From NCBI RefSeq assembly GCF_000686705.1, contig NZ_JMLJ01000019.1, forward strand, positions 1 through 57,693: 57,693 nt of DNA, given 5' to 3'. Source of the stretch: Clostridium hydrogeniformans DSM 21757. GTDB taxonomy: Bacteria > Bacillota > Clostridia > Clostridiales > Clostridiaceae. The notes under the pieces are model-generated. The model searched no databases, was not told where the DNA came from, and saw only the letters and a list, made by a program, of their open reading frames with translations. A program made the translations under genes and the position numbers. Shown piece after piece: positions 16,162 through 24,168 of the stretch; positions within the stretch are counted from its first letter, which is position 1, and the number at the start of each line of letters is the position of its first letter.

Positions 16162-16251
16162 ATGAGACTGATAAAAATCAAGAAGATAGGATTTATCTTG
16201 AAACAATCAGATATTCCTTCTTGCAATAAATATCTGATTGTTCAGAAATAA
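16162..16251 (+). CDS. Very short ORF (29 aa) containing a 14-bp stem
   Basis: ATG after AAAGGTGAGGT; 29 codons (MRLIKIKKIGFILKQSDIPS and nine more). A perfect inverted repeat (AACAATCAGATATT at 16202-16215 and its complement at 16229-16242, 13-nt loop) lies inside. It may be an attenuator-like leader or a structured RNA at the end of the early operon rather than a functional peptide. No T-run follows the stem. Confidence 0.35.
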   Translation: MRLIKIKKIGFILKQSDIPSCNKYLIVQK

Positions 16252-16356
16252 TTTAAAAATGTAATAAAGAACTATTTACGTATGGTGTTAGATTTAAATT
16301 TGTATACTCTATAATTTTCTGAATCTGATTATTATAAAAAGCAAGAACTTATAATA

Positions 16357-17838
16357 TTAGTTACTTTCAATTTTTAAATTAAAGCCATTTTTGATTTTTG
16401 TTTTATTTTTTAATTGAGCCCTATTAAAACCAACATCAGAGTTAATAAAATTATGTATATTAGGATCATCTGCTGGAGGAGATAAGGGCGGAATTGCCGA
16501 AACGAATCCAATAATTTGAACACCTGGAACTGAAATAGTTGTTCCATCGAATTCAGAGTGAAATTTTTCCTCATGGCTACTATGCTCGTAAGTTCCTGAT
16601 AATTTAAAACATCCCCAACCTATTGAAGCACCTCCACGAGTGGATTCGTCAATAATTTCCAAATCTCTTTCTGACCATTTTGCACTAATTTTAAGGTCTC
16701 GAGCAACCAAGAATTGAACTGGAAATTGAGGAAGAAGATCAGCATCTGTATTAGGAGCTGTACCAGATGAAATTATTCCTTTTTTTTGCCCTGATAGATA
16801 CCATCCATCTAATTTAAAAAAATTAAAATTCATCCATGGACGTTCAATTTGAATATTTCCTACTTTAAACGAAACTGATATGTCTGTAGATGTAGAATGT
16901 TCAGTATGTTCTTTTTTTGTATGTCCACCCGAGCCACCTACTGACCATAAACCCCAACCAAAAGAAGCACCACCTCCATATGATGTATAATAGTCTGTCT
17001 TTGTTTGGTCCTTAACTTTATTACTAACTTCTATGAGTGTCATACTATTAGCAAGTGAATTATCGTACCAGTTGCTAGGAGAAGCAAAACTAACATGTTG
17101 CATTTCACCTGTTGCAGGGTCAGAAATTAAACACTTATTAAATGCATCCCTAGCCTTCGCTATTGCGAATGAAGTTACATCATTCTTTGATGTTGCTATT
17201 ATATTTAAAGCCTCATCAATACTAGGACGATATGATTCTAATAATCTAAGTTTTTGGTTTCGTACATTAACCAACTGAATAGATTGAATAGCCCATTTAT
17301 TTCTACCCTCTGTTGTATTTAAATCACATTGAAGCTTTAAAGATTGTAGAGCTGATTCTGCTGAAATATATTCAGATTCAAGGTCTAAAAATTTCTGATA
17401 ACGGGTTTGAGGTACTGCTGGAAGTTCGATAATGTTTCCATTCATATCTTCGATTTTTTGTACCTCCCATAAATAATCCCATGCTTTATTGTACTGCTTT
17501 ATCTGATCAGGATTTGCTTCATATTTGGAATTAGCTTGTAAGCAAATTTCAAATGCACTATCGACAGCATCACCTGAAGGTATGTAACTTGAAATTGCAC
17601 AGGCAGGAATATTATTGACTAAAGCTGAAAATGCTAACGCGGTACTTATATCACCACCAGGATTTGCTCTACTCATAGCATTTTTATAATCGTTTTCATT
17701 AACAGGAATACCCGGGTGACATAGCTGTATCATTGTATTTGTTGAAGCAATTCCAGTTTCTGGTGATAGAGTTATGATTTCGTAGATTTGATTAACAATC
17801 TTTTTTATAGCATCTATATTATTTTCTGAGAAATTCAT
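16357..17838 (-). CDS. Opposite-strand accessory protein with repeated Gly-rich segments
   Basis: 493 residues, no signal peptide, after AAAGGAGG. The N-terminal half is helical (residues 1-250). The C-terminal half has two similar Gly-rich alternating segments, GGGASFGWGLWSVGGSGGH (about 288-306) and RGGASIGWGCFKLSGTYEH (about 397-415), each followed by polar H/K/E residues. Between them lie IERPWMNFNFFKLDGWYLSG and LLPQFPVQFLVARDLKISAK. Paired amphipathic strands are seen in pore-forming proteins, but this is inference. It is alone on the minus strand with its own ribosome site, as lysogenic conversion genes are. Family not recognised. Confidence 0.75.
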   Translation of the reverse strand: MNFSENNIDAIKKIVNQIYEIITLSPETGIASTNTMIQLCHPGIPVNENDYKNAMSRANPGGDISTALAFSALVNNIPACAISSYIPSGDAVDSAFEICLQANSKYEANPDQIKQYNKAWDYLWEVQKIEDMNGNIIELPAVPQTRYQKFLDLESEYISAESALQSLKLQCDLNTTEGRNKWAIQSIQLVNVRNQKLRLLESYRPSIDEALNIIATSKNDVTSFAIAKARDAFNKCLISDPATGEMQHVSFASPSNWYDNSLANSMTLIEVSNKVKDQTKTDYYTSYGGGASFGWGLWSVGGSGGHTKKEHTEHSTSTDISVSFKVGNIQIERPWMNFNFFKLDGWYLSGQKKGIISSGTAPNTDADLLPQFPVQFLVARDLKISAKWSERDLEIIDESTRGGASIGWGCFKLSGTYEHSSHEEKFHSEFDGTTISVPGVQIIGFVSAIPPLSPPADDPNIHNFINSDVGFNRAQLKNKTKIKNGFNLKIESN

Positions 17839-17953
17839 ATAGACATACCTCCTTTAAATTAGTTTTTATTACAATAAGTATATTACTCTAAATATTAATA
17901 TTAAATTCATGTTAAGTTAAGGGAGAAGTTACATGAAATAACGGATAAGTGTG

Positions 17954-18315
17954 GATAAAACTTTAGTTAAAGATATAGAATGTAAATTATAGATTTATTT
18001 TGATAAAGAAAAAAATAGAAAGTGATGAAGTAAAGTTCTACTGTGAAGATGGTTAAAGTTTTTAATTCATCATAGTCAAGATTGTTGTGAAAATGTAACT
18101 ATTTAAAGATATATGTGGTAATGCTAATAATTTAATTAGGAAGTTCAATATTAAAACTTGAAGAATCCACAAGTAATGAAAATACAAAAGACTATAGAGG
18201 GGCTGAAAGTTTTACATGGATATTTTATAAAATAGCTACATCAAAGGGATATGTAACAATTAGATGGCATGTGGAATCTAATTGCTATTATTCTGAATCA
18301 GTTGATTTTAAATAG
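17954..18315 (+). pseudogene. Decayed DUF7448-like phage gene
   Basis: Coherent coding fragments occur in changing frames: DEVKFYCEDG near 18024, HHSQDCCENVTI near 18068, [11 protein letters not shown] near 18105, and an open end from 18139 to the stop at 18313 ([20 protein letters not shown], then [12 protein letters not shown]). Together they match the order of a small phage family that I recall as DUF7448 (HHxQDCCE, then SFTWTFYKLAT, then YYSESVDF). At least three frame changes and stops break it. The rest of 17839-18584 has no intact gene. Confidence 0.65.
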
Positions 18316-18342
18316 ATTGATTAATATAGATTAAATAACACG

Positions 18343-18378
18343 GTATGGGAGTATAGGTTCATGCCTGTATTCTCATAT
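18343..18378 (+). ncRNA. Strand-specific RNA hairpin with G-U pairs
   Basis: Left arm 18345-18358 (ATGGGAGTATAGGT) pairs along its full length with 18363-18376 (GCCTGTATTCTCAT) if G-U pairs are allowed, closed by a UCAU loop and extendable outward by two pairs. The complementary strand would have A-C mismatches, so it is selected, if at all, as plus-strand RNA. It lies between the pseudogene and the next promoter and has no T-run. It may be an RNA stability element or part of a small RNA. Confidence 0.35.
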
Positions 18379-18469
18379 GGTAATCAATTATAAGTGTTCT
18401 TTGAAAATTGAATAATACGGTGTTAAGCAATATTTTTTTAATATTAGATGGTGATAGAGTGGAATCATA

Positions 18470-18478
18470 TGGTATAAT
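18470..18478 (+). promoter_or_regulatory. Extended -10 promoter for the 18585 gene
   Basis: TG-G-TATAAT (18470-18478) is an extended -10 element about 105 bp upstream of the gene. No good -35 box is seen. The gene also has its own terminator at 18991-19028, giving a complete stand-alone unit. Confidence 0.5.
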
Positions 18479-18584
18479 TACTATAATATTGATTCATATT
18501 TGTAATACTTTTAACTTATGGTGAATGTTCTAGATAATGTATTTTTTACACATGAGAAGTTAACATATTTTAAGGAGTGATTTG

Positions 18585-18872
18585 ATGGCTGATTTTGCTT
18601 TTCATTTTAAGAGTGTTAAAAGAAGTACTCCATACACCCTAACTTTCGAAGGGAGCTGTACTAATTCAGGAGTTAGAAATCTTATTATTAAATACCCAGG
18701 GACAGAGGTAATTAATGAGACAAGCATTGCAATACCTCAAGATATTTTGGAACAATTAAAAGAAGAATTTAATGGACAGTTTGGTTATGGTCCGTTTAAT
18801 ACTAGAGAGGTCAAAAAGGCTTTTGAAAATAAAAAGGATTTTTATTTAAATTATAAACGTAATAATGATTAG
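18585..18872 (+). CDS. Small unknown accessory protein (95 aa)
   Basis: ATG after TAAGGAGTGATTTG; a TTG three bases earlier is less well placed. 95 residues: beta-rich start (FAFHFKSVKRSTPYTLTFEG), LIIKYPGTEVINETSIAIPQ, and a helical, basic end (TREVKKAFENKKDFYLNYKR). No domain recognised. Own promoter and terminator suggest a moron. It lies just ahead of the late regulator. Confidence 0.65.
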   Translation: MADFAFHFKSVKRSTPYTLTFEGSCTNSGVRNLIIKYPGTEVINETSIAIPQDILEQLKEEFNGQFGYGPFNTREVKKAFENKKDFYLNYKRNND

Positions 18873-18990
18873 CATGATATAAATATAAAAATTTTCTTAG
18901 AACTTAAAGTTGTGTGAAAAAACTTTTTAGTTAAAAGATATAAATAACTCAATATGATATTTAAAAAATTAATATGTATATATTAAGCTA

Positions 18991-19028
18991 AACACCGTAT
19001 CATTCAGAAATGGATATGCGGTGTTTTT
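18991..19028 (+). terminator. Rho-independent terminator
   Basis: AACACCGTAT (18991-19000) pairs with ATGCGGTGTT (19016-19025), with an inner CATTC/GAATG-like helix, followed by TTTTT. The same architecture, with a similar inner loop (CATTCAgAAATG versus TATTCATAAATG), recurs at 29181-29224 after another moron. The 5' arm also complements TACGGTGTT at 18417-18424. Confidence 0.8.
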
Positions 19029-19046
19029 ATATTCAAGGAGGTAATT

Positions 19047-19565
19047 ATGGATAGGAACTTATTTAGAGCTACTGAGAAGAAGCTATATAACTATTTCAGT
19101 AAAGATAAGAAGATAGATAGCCTTAGGAATAAAATAAAGTTATTAGAGCAGCAAAGTGATGCTATAGAAAATAGAATAAAACATACAGATATAAGTATAC
19201 CAATAGAAAGTAGAAGTATAGAGTTTAGTGAAAGAGTCACCTGTAGTTCAGATGGTACAAGCTACATGGAGAGAACTATGATTAAGATAATAGATAATTT
19301 ATTAATAGAAAAGGCTAGAAAAGAAGAAGAGATTACCAAGACAGAAGAATTAATAAGGAGTATAGAAGAAGATAATAATATAATTGGTTATAATATAGGA
19401 TTTTTAAGTGATGAGTCTAAAAAGTTATTAAAACTAAAATATAAAGATAAGAAAAAAGAATGGGAGATAGGACAGGAAATTAACCTATCACAATCCAGAG
19501 TTAATAAACTAAAAAATGAGTTAATAAAAGACATATCTAATTGGGATAATTGGTTCATATGCTAA
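19047..19565 (+). CDS. ArpU/Xpf-like late-gene transcription activator
   Basis: 172 residues. N-terminal coiled coil (about 20-45 and 85-115) and a C-terminal sigma-70 region-4-like HTH (about 122-165; LSDESKKLLKLKYKDKKKEW, then INLSQSRVNKLKNELI). This layout is that of ArpU, RinA and Xpf-type positive regulators, which sit just before the terminase genes and turn on the late operon. RBS AAGGAGG. Here accessory genes have been placed between it and terS. Confidence 0.85.
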   Translation: MDRNLFRATEKKLYNYFSKDKKIDSLRNKIKLLEQQSDAIENRIKHTDISIPIESRSIEFSERVTCSSDGTSYMERTMIKIIDNLLIEKARKEEEITKTEELIRSIEEDNNIIGYNIGFLSDESKKLLKLKYKDKKKEWEIGQEINLSQSRVNKLKNELIKDISNWDNWFIC

Positions 19566-19742
19566 AAATGGGAATAAAAGAGGAATAAAAGAGAGATAAT
19601 TTTATGAGCTTACCTGATGTATAATGATAATATAGAATAAATTTATTTCCCTCATGTAAAATACGATTACTTAGGTATATGTGTTTTTAAAAGGAATTTA
19701 TAACAATTCTGTAGAAGTATAAGATTTAAAGGGGGAATAATT

Positions 19743-20423
19743 ATGAAGGATATAAGGGGTAAGAGTAAAGAAATTGAACATAAAAATGAGTATATTTATT
19801 TTTTAATTATGTTGATTGTATTAATTATAATAGGAGTAATGGTAGCTTCTTTGTTTGAAAATAGCTCTTATGGGAATCAATTAGAAGTAAAAGATTATTT
19901 TAATTATACAGGGGTATTAATTGGATCTATTTCAGGTGGTTTTATATCATTTTTTATATTAAAGATTACATTAAATAATCAAAAAGAACAGTTTGAATAT
20001 GAAAGAAAATTGAATAATGATTCAGAAAGAATTGAAAACTCTCTTTTATTGTATAAAGATATTTATAAAACATGTGGGCATATAAAATTTGAAATTAGTA
20101 GTTTTAAAAAGATTATAGAGATGGATAATGATTTAGAAAATTCAGTACATAATATACTTGTAGCATTTAATAGTATGAATAATAATTTAACACAGCTTTT
20201 TAATAATCTTGAGTTTAATTATCTATTATTAGATGTAAAAGAAACACAAGATTTATTAGTATCAAAAGTATATGATGAGTTATTAGATAAATATGCTAAT
20301 TTTGAGAAGTATTATTTTAGGACAAATGAGTATGAAAGGTTGAGTAAATTCTTAACTGAAAAAAATAACACTATAGATGATTTCATGAAAGATTTATTAT
20401 CTGAGGCTAAAAAATTAATATAG
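19743..20423 (+). CDS. Two-TM membrane protein with cytoplasmic helical tail
   Basis: 226 residues. Two membrane segments (about 20-40, FLIMLIVLIIIGVMVASLF; about 57-77, GVLIGSISGGFISFFILKIT) precede a long helical charged tail. This layout is seen in several phage-exclusion and abortive-infection-type membrane proteins. It is followed 100 bp later by a RelA/SpoT-domain protein, so the two may form a module. RBS AAAGGGGG; an ATGTAAAAT promoter-like motif is at 19654. No family named with confidence. Confidence 0.65.
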   Translation: MKDIRGKSKEIEHKNEYIYFLIMLIVLIIIGVMVASLFENSSYGNQLEVKDYFNYTGVLIGSISGGFISFFILKITLNNQKEQFEYERKLNNDSERIENSLLLYKDIYKTCGHIKFEISSFKKIIEMDNDLENSVHNILVAFNSMNNNLTQLFNNLEFNYLLLDVKETQDLLVSKVYDELLDKYANFEKYYFRTNEYERLSKFLTEKNNTIDDFMKDLLSEAKKLI

Positions 20424-20522
20424 AATGATAAGGCAACACATAAACCGCAGGGATTATACCATAAGGTACTTTGTTGTAAAATATTAGGATATATTGTAAA
20501 ATACTTTATGGAGGGGATGCAA

Positions 20523-21569
20523 ATGGATAATAGAAAACTCGAATATATAGAAATTTGGTATGATGAGAATAAAAACGTATACAAAAAATTAATTAATAAA
20601 GTTACTAATATAATAAATGATATTTTAGAAAATGAAAAAATTATTGTTAATTCTGTTTATGGTAGAGTTAAAGAGAAAGATAGTTATTGTAATAAAGCAT
20701 CAAAAGATAAATACAAAACGCCTGTAGATGAAATAACGGATCTAGCTGGAATAAGAATTATAACTTACATAAATTCAGATGTAGATAAAATATGCAGAAT
20801 AATTAAAGAACAATTTCATATAGATGAAGAGAATAGCGTAGATAAAGGAGAGGAATTAGGAACAAATAAAGTAGGTTATAGATCAGTTCATTATGTGGCA
20901 AAAATAAAAGAAGATAGAAGTAATCTTCCAGAGTATAATGCATATAAAAATTTGAAGTTTGAAGTTCAAATTAGGACTTTATTACAACATACATGGGCTG
21001 AAATAGAGCATGATAGAAATTATAAATTTAGTGGGGTTTTGCCAGAGAGTATTAAAAGAAAATTTGCATTAGTTGCAGGTACTCTAGAATTAATTGATAT
21101 GCAGTTTGAGGAAATATCCAAGGAAATAGATTCTTACTCAAAAGAAATTTATAAAAATACACAGGAAGGAAACTTAGAGGGAATATTAATTGATAGTACA
21201 TCACTTAATCAATATTTATTAAATAGATTTGATAATGAAATAAAAGAAAAACGTATAGAACCTAGCTTCGGAAAAATCAGTACTGTAGAGGAAGCGATAA
21301 TCAACGAATTAAGAGATTTTGGAATAAAAACTTTAGATCAACTTGATAGTATGTTAGAAAAGTATACTTTAAATGAAATAGAGCATGAAAATTATTCTGG
21401 ACTTTTAAGAGATCATATGATTGTAAATGACATAGAAAAATATTTTTCAAAGTGTTGGAATCGTCATTGGGGAGGATTTAATAGTAGGGATATACCTATA
21501 ATGGAAAAATATAACCCTGACATTAGTGATTACCTATATAAATATGATGTAGGTATAATTTATGAGTAG
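20523..21569 (+). CDS. RelA/SpoT-domain nucleotidyltransferase (possible alarmone synthetase or toxin)
   Basis: Upstream in-frame ATGs (20508, 20517) overlap the GGAGGGG site, so ATG 20523 is preferred: 348 residues. The RelA/SpoT synthetase core is clear: RVKEKDSYCNKA, DLAGIRIITYIN, GYRSVHYVAKI, and KFEVQIRTLLQHTWAEIEHD, which holds the catalytic Glu and conserved His. There is no HD hydrolase and no TGS/ACT domain, so it is a small synthetase type with an added C-terminal half of unknown role. In phages such proteins may provoke growth arrest or tRNA/nucleotide pyrophosphorylation, as defence or superinfection exclusion. Confidence 0.88.
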   Translation: MDNRKLEYIEIWYDENKNVYKKLINKVTNIINDILENEKIIVNSVYGRVKEKDSYCNKASKDKYKTPVDEITDLAGIRIITYINSDVDKICRIIKEQFHIDEENSVDKGEELGTNKVGYRSVHYVAKIKEDRSNLPEYNAYKNLKFEVQIRTLLQHTWAEIEHDRNYKFSGVLPESIKRKFALVAGTLELIDMQFEEISKEIDSYSKEIYKNTQEGNLEGILIDSTSLNQYLLNRFDNEIKEKRIEPSFGKISTVEEAIINELRDFGIKTLDQLDSMLEKYTLNEIEHENYSGLLRDHMIVNDIEKYFSKCWNRHWGGFNSRDIPIMEKYNPDISDYLYKYDVGIIYE

Positions 21570-21670
21570 TACGTTTTAGGTAATAAACTAGTAATAATTA
21601 TATTTTTATGCTGTTATAAAAATATATAGCAAAGATAGTAAATAAAATTCATTTTTTTAGTAAAAATTCT

Positions 21671-21700
21671 AAAAAGGACACTTGCCAATAGTGTCTTTTT
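21671..21700 (+). terminator. Rho-independent terminator
   Basis: GACACT/AGTGTC stem with a TGCCAAT loop and a T6 tail, flanked by A5 and T5. It closes the RelA/SpoT unit. The rest of 21570-21724 has no gene. Confidence 0.85.
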
Positions 21701-21724
21701 TATTTTGTAAAGGTAGGTGAGGAT

Positions 21725-21934
21725 ATGCTAAGTATTTATACAAGCTATAGCTGCAGTAGATGTAGAAAAGAATTTGTTTTACTTACAGAAGATATACAAA
21801 GATTACAAGGATACTTAGTGTGTCCTTACTGTAGTAATAGAAATATTAGAAAGCAAGGAGCTTCAGATAGTTTAAAGGAATGTATGCAAGAGAGAGCTTA
21901 TGTAAGGGTTAAAGGTGCTTTAAGGCAAAAATAA
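21725..21934 (+). CDS. Small zinc-ribbon protein (69 aa)
   Basis: 69 residues with CSRC (about 9-12) and CPYC (about 33-36), a single zinc ribbon (SYSCSRCRKEFVLLTEDI, then GYLVCPYCSNRNIRKQG), and a basic tail. Common in Clostridium and Bacillus phages; probably nucleic-acid binding. RBS GTAGGTGAGG. Confidence 0.8.
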   Translation: MLSIYTSYSCSRCRKEFVLLTEDIQRLQGYLVCPYCSNRNIRKQGASDSLKECMQERAYVRVKGALRQK

Positions 21935-21961
21935 TATTTTAAATAAATGGAGGTATTTTAA

Positions 21962-22105
21962 ATGAGTATAAAAAAGTTTAGTACAAAAGAATTAGTTGAA
22001 GAACTAAGTAAAAGAGAAGGGGTAGAAACTATTATAGCTGAACCATATGAGAATAAAGAACTTAAGATGAATGGTCCAGCTATAATAATTAAAGTTATAG
22101 ATTAA
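21962..22105 (+). CDS. BC1881-family-like protein, copy 2
   Basis: 47 residues (KKFSTKELVEELSKREGVET, IIAEPYEN, GPAIIIKVID) equal to the C-terminal half of the 11482-11814 protein. RBS TGGAGGT. Its stop overlaps by four bases the stop of the convergent KTSC gene, exactly as in the first copy. Function unknown. Confidence 0.8.
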   Translation: MSIKKFSTKELVEELSKREGVETIIAEPYENKELKMNGPAIIIKVID

Positions 22106-22314
22106 GCTACTTGCTTATACTGGTAAACTCCTTTTACATAATTATGAAGATAGCTACCATGAGATGATGCTGACATTATACCACTATAAACTGACTGAGG
22201 TACATTGTAATATTGATATATAGAACCTGTATGAAATTGTACTTCTAAAGTTTTAGAATAGGAATCATATCCTATGGAATAAATATTTGATGATGAAACT
22301 ATAGTTCTTTCCAT
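22102..22314 (-). CDS. KTSC-domain protein, copy 2
   Basis: 70 residues after AAAGGAGGCG. Its sequence (TIVSSSNIYSIGYDSYSKTL, VQFHTGSIYQYYNVPQSVYS, SHGSYLHNYVKGVYQYKQ) is clearly related to copy 1 at 11811-12017, but diverged. A TTAA shared by both stop codons links it with the BC1881-type gene. The conserved convergent overlap suggests the two genes travel and may work together. Confidence 0.85.
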   Translation of the reverse strand: MERTIVSSSNIYSIGYDSYSKTLEVQFHTGSIYQYYNVPQSVYSGIMSASSHGSYLHNYVKGVYQYKQVA

Positions 22315-22443
22315 TTAAAACGCCTCCTTTCATTTACCATATTTCTACAATTGATTAAAAAATCCTTCATTAAATGTAAAATAAAAGTAGGAAAGTGCGA
22401 TATATATGTAGAAATGTATGCATTTAGGAAGGAAAGATTAATA

Positions 22444-23304
22444 ATGATAATTTTAAAAACGCCTGAAAATAATAAATTGGAACTTGAAATAAGTTCTACT
22501 TATGAAGCAAAAGAATTTTTTGAGAGAGAACCTTATAACTTTGGAGAAATAATTTCTGTTATATCAAAAAATAAAAATAAAATAATATTAAAATCTAAAT
22601 TAGGATATGAAATAATATTTAAAGGTTCTTTTACAACTGGAGATGTAGGAGAAGAATTAAATGGAGCTATCTTCATGTTGGAAAATTGTGGATTTGAATT
22701 AAAGGATTTAATATATACAAGTGATAATTTAAAGCTTAAAAAAACACTAAAATATAAATATAGAACCATAATAAGTAATATAATTGATGCTCTTTTCAAT
22801 GTATACAAAAAATCATTTAAGAAAAAATCTAGTAAGCATTATGAAAAAGGAGCAAAAAAGCTAAAAAAGATATATCGCAGTCTTGATATTGAAAAAGAAA
22901 ACAAAATTTATTTAGATTTTATATCTGATATAAAAAAAGATTATAAAGGGATGTTTGGAAAAAATTTAAATAAAATAGACGAAGAAAAAAGTAGAATAAA
23001 ACTAGAAATAAAATATAAAGAAGATCAAGACCGAGGATATACAACTGCTTTTGCTATATTTATCTTAGGTATTTTAATTAAAGATATTGTTTTTGGAAAA
23101 TTATTTTCTGGAATGAGTAATTTGGAGTTTTTTATATATGGAAGCTTATATATTCTAATATTTTCATATGTATCAAGTAAGGTATTTCTAAAGGATGAAA
23201 AAAAATTAAGAGTCTATAAACTTATGTTACAAAGTTTAATAGATCTAGAAAAAGAGATCGAAGTAAAAAAGAATTCTAGATCAAGTTTAAATAATTTGAA
23301 ATAA
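22444..23304 (+). CDS. Membrane protein with charged N-terminal domain, accessory
   Basis: The frame opens at 22351, but AGGAAGG precedes ATG 22444, giving 286 residues. The N-terminal 100 residues are beta-rich (LKTPENNKLELEISSTYEAK, then GYEIIFKGSFTTGDVGEELN). Two membrane segments lie near the C-terminus (about 200-220, TTAFAIFILGILIKDIVFG; about 233-250, FFIYGSLYILIFSYVSS). Not recognised. Its own promoter-like motif (ATGTAAAAT at 22374) marks it as a moron placed just upstream of terS. Confidence 0.6.
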   Translation: MIILKTPENNKLELEISSTYEAKEFFEREPYNFGEIISVISKNKNKIILKSKLGYEIIFKGSFTTGDVGEELNGAIFMLENCGFELKDLIYTSDNLKLKKTLKYKYRTIISNIIDALFNVYKKSFKKKSSKHYEKGAKKLKKIYRSLDIEKENKIYLDFISDIKKDYKGMFGKNLNKIDEEKSRIKLEIKYKEDQDRGYTTAFAIFILGILIKDIVFGKLFSGMSNLEFFIYGSLYILIFSYVSSKVFLKDEKKLRVYKLMLQSLIDLEKEIEVKKNSRSSLNNLK

Positions 23305-23421
23305 ATAGATATAAGGGTCAATGTGTAAGGTAGTTAAAAGAATTTTAATATACTTATGAACATAGGCTCTTTTTCTTATATACAAAATAAACAAATAAGC
23401 AATTAGCAATGAGGTGGTGGT

Positions 23422-24168
23422 ATGGCAAAAGTAAGAAGTCCAAACAGAGACAAAGCATTTGAGATATACAAAGAACATAAAGGGAAGATTGACTTAGTTA
23501 AGATAGCAGAGATATTAAGTGCTTCCCCTGGAACAATTAGAGGTTGGAAGAATAAAGATAAATGGGAACAAAAATTAAACGGAACGTTCCAAAAGGAAAG
23601 TATAAAAAATACGGAACGTTCCAAAAGAAAAAGAGGAGCACCACTCAATAATAAAAATGCAGTAGGGCATGGAGCGCCGTTAGGTAATAACAACGCTGAG
23701 ACTCATGGATTCTTTTCTAAGTATTTACCGGAAGATACTTTTAATATTATTCAAGAGATACAGAAAAAAGATACTTTAGATATCCTATGGGAGAACATTC
23801 AAATTCAATACGCTGCAATAATAAGAGCTCAGCATATTATGTATGTTAAAAATAAAGAAGATACTACTAATGCTCTTAGCGGTGAAACTAATGGAGATAC
23901 ATCTTCATCAGAAAGATATACTATTCAATTTGCATGGGATAAACATGCCACTTTTCTACAAGCACAGTCAAGGGCAATGAAGACACTTGAAAGTATGATT
24001 AAACAATATGATGAATTATCAAAAAATGGCATTGCTACTGAAGAACAAACACTAAGAATTAACAAGTTAAAAGCTGAAATATCTAAATTAACTGGTGAGA
24101 ATAAAGATAAACAAAAGGGTAACTTAGGAAAATTAATTGAAGTCTTCAAGAAAGGACCAGCTAAGTAA
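23422..24168 (+). CDS. terS: Terminase small subunit (XtmA-like)
   Basis: 248 residues. N-terminal HTH (DKAFEIYKEHKGKIDLVKIA, then SASPGTIRGWKNKDKWEQKL) is the phage-terminase DNA-binding domain of PBSX XtmA/YqaS type, followed by a NGFFSKYLP-like (ETHGFFSKYLPE) block and a C-terminal helical oligomerisation region. It selects phage DNA for packaging by the large subunit. Two identical 17-bp palindrome-containing repeats inside the gene may be its pac site. Overlaps terL by one base. Confidence 0.93.
   Translation: MAKVRSPNRDKAFEIYKEHKGKIDLVKIAEILSASPGTIRGWKNKDKWEQKLNGTFQKESIKNTERSKRKRGAPLNNKNAVGHGAPLGNNNAETHGFFSKYLPEDTFNIIQEIQKKDTLDILWENIQIQYAAIIRAQHIMYVKNKEDTTNALSGETNGDTSSSERYTIQFAWDKHATFLQAQSRAMKTLESMIKQYDELSKNGIATEEQTLRINKLKAEISKLTGENKDKQKGNLGKLIEVFKKGPAK
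23579..23627. repeat. Repeated palindrome in terS, candidate pac site
   Basis: ACGGAACGTTCCAAAAG occurs exactly twice, at 23579-23595 and 23611-23627, spaced 32 bp (about three helical turns). Each contains the palindrome GGAACGTTCC. Many headful phages have pac within terS, so these repeats are a reasonable pac candidate. They could also come from a local duplication of coding sequence (N-G-T-F-Q-K and T-E-R-S-K-R in different frames). Confidence 0.45.

Noticed and set aside
16202-16242. 14-bp hairpin as a terminator of the early operon
   Set aside because: No T-run after the stem on either strand; kept only as a structure inside a short ORF.
18391-18410. TGTTCTTTGAAAATTG as an rRNA operon BoxA-type sequence
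   Set aside because: Short resemblance only, no rRNA nearby.
18408-19025. Inverted repeats TACGGTGTT/AACACCGTA as ends of a mobile element around the 18585 gene
   Set aside because: The right copy is the arm of an ordinary terminator hairpin and there is no transposase or target duplication; match too short.
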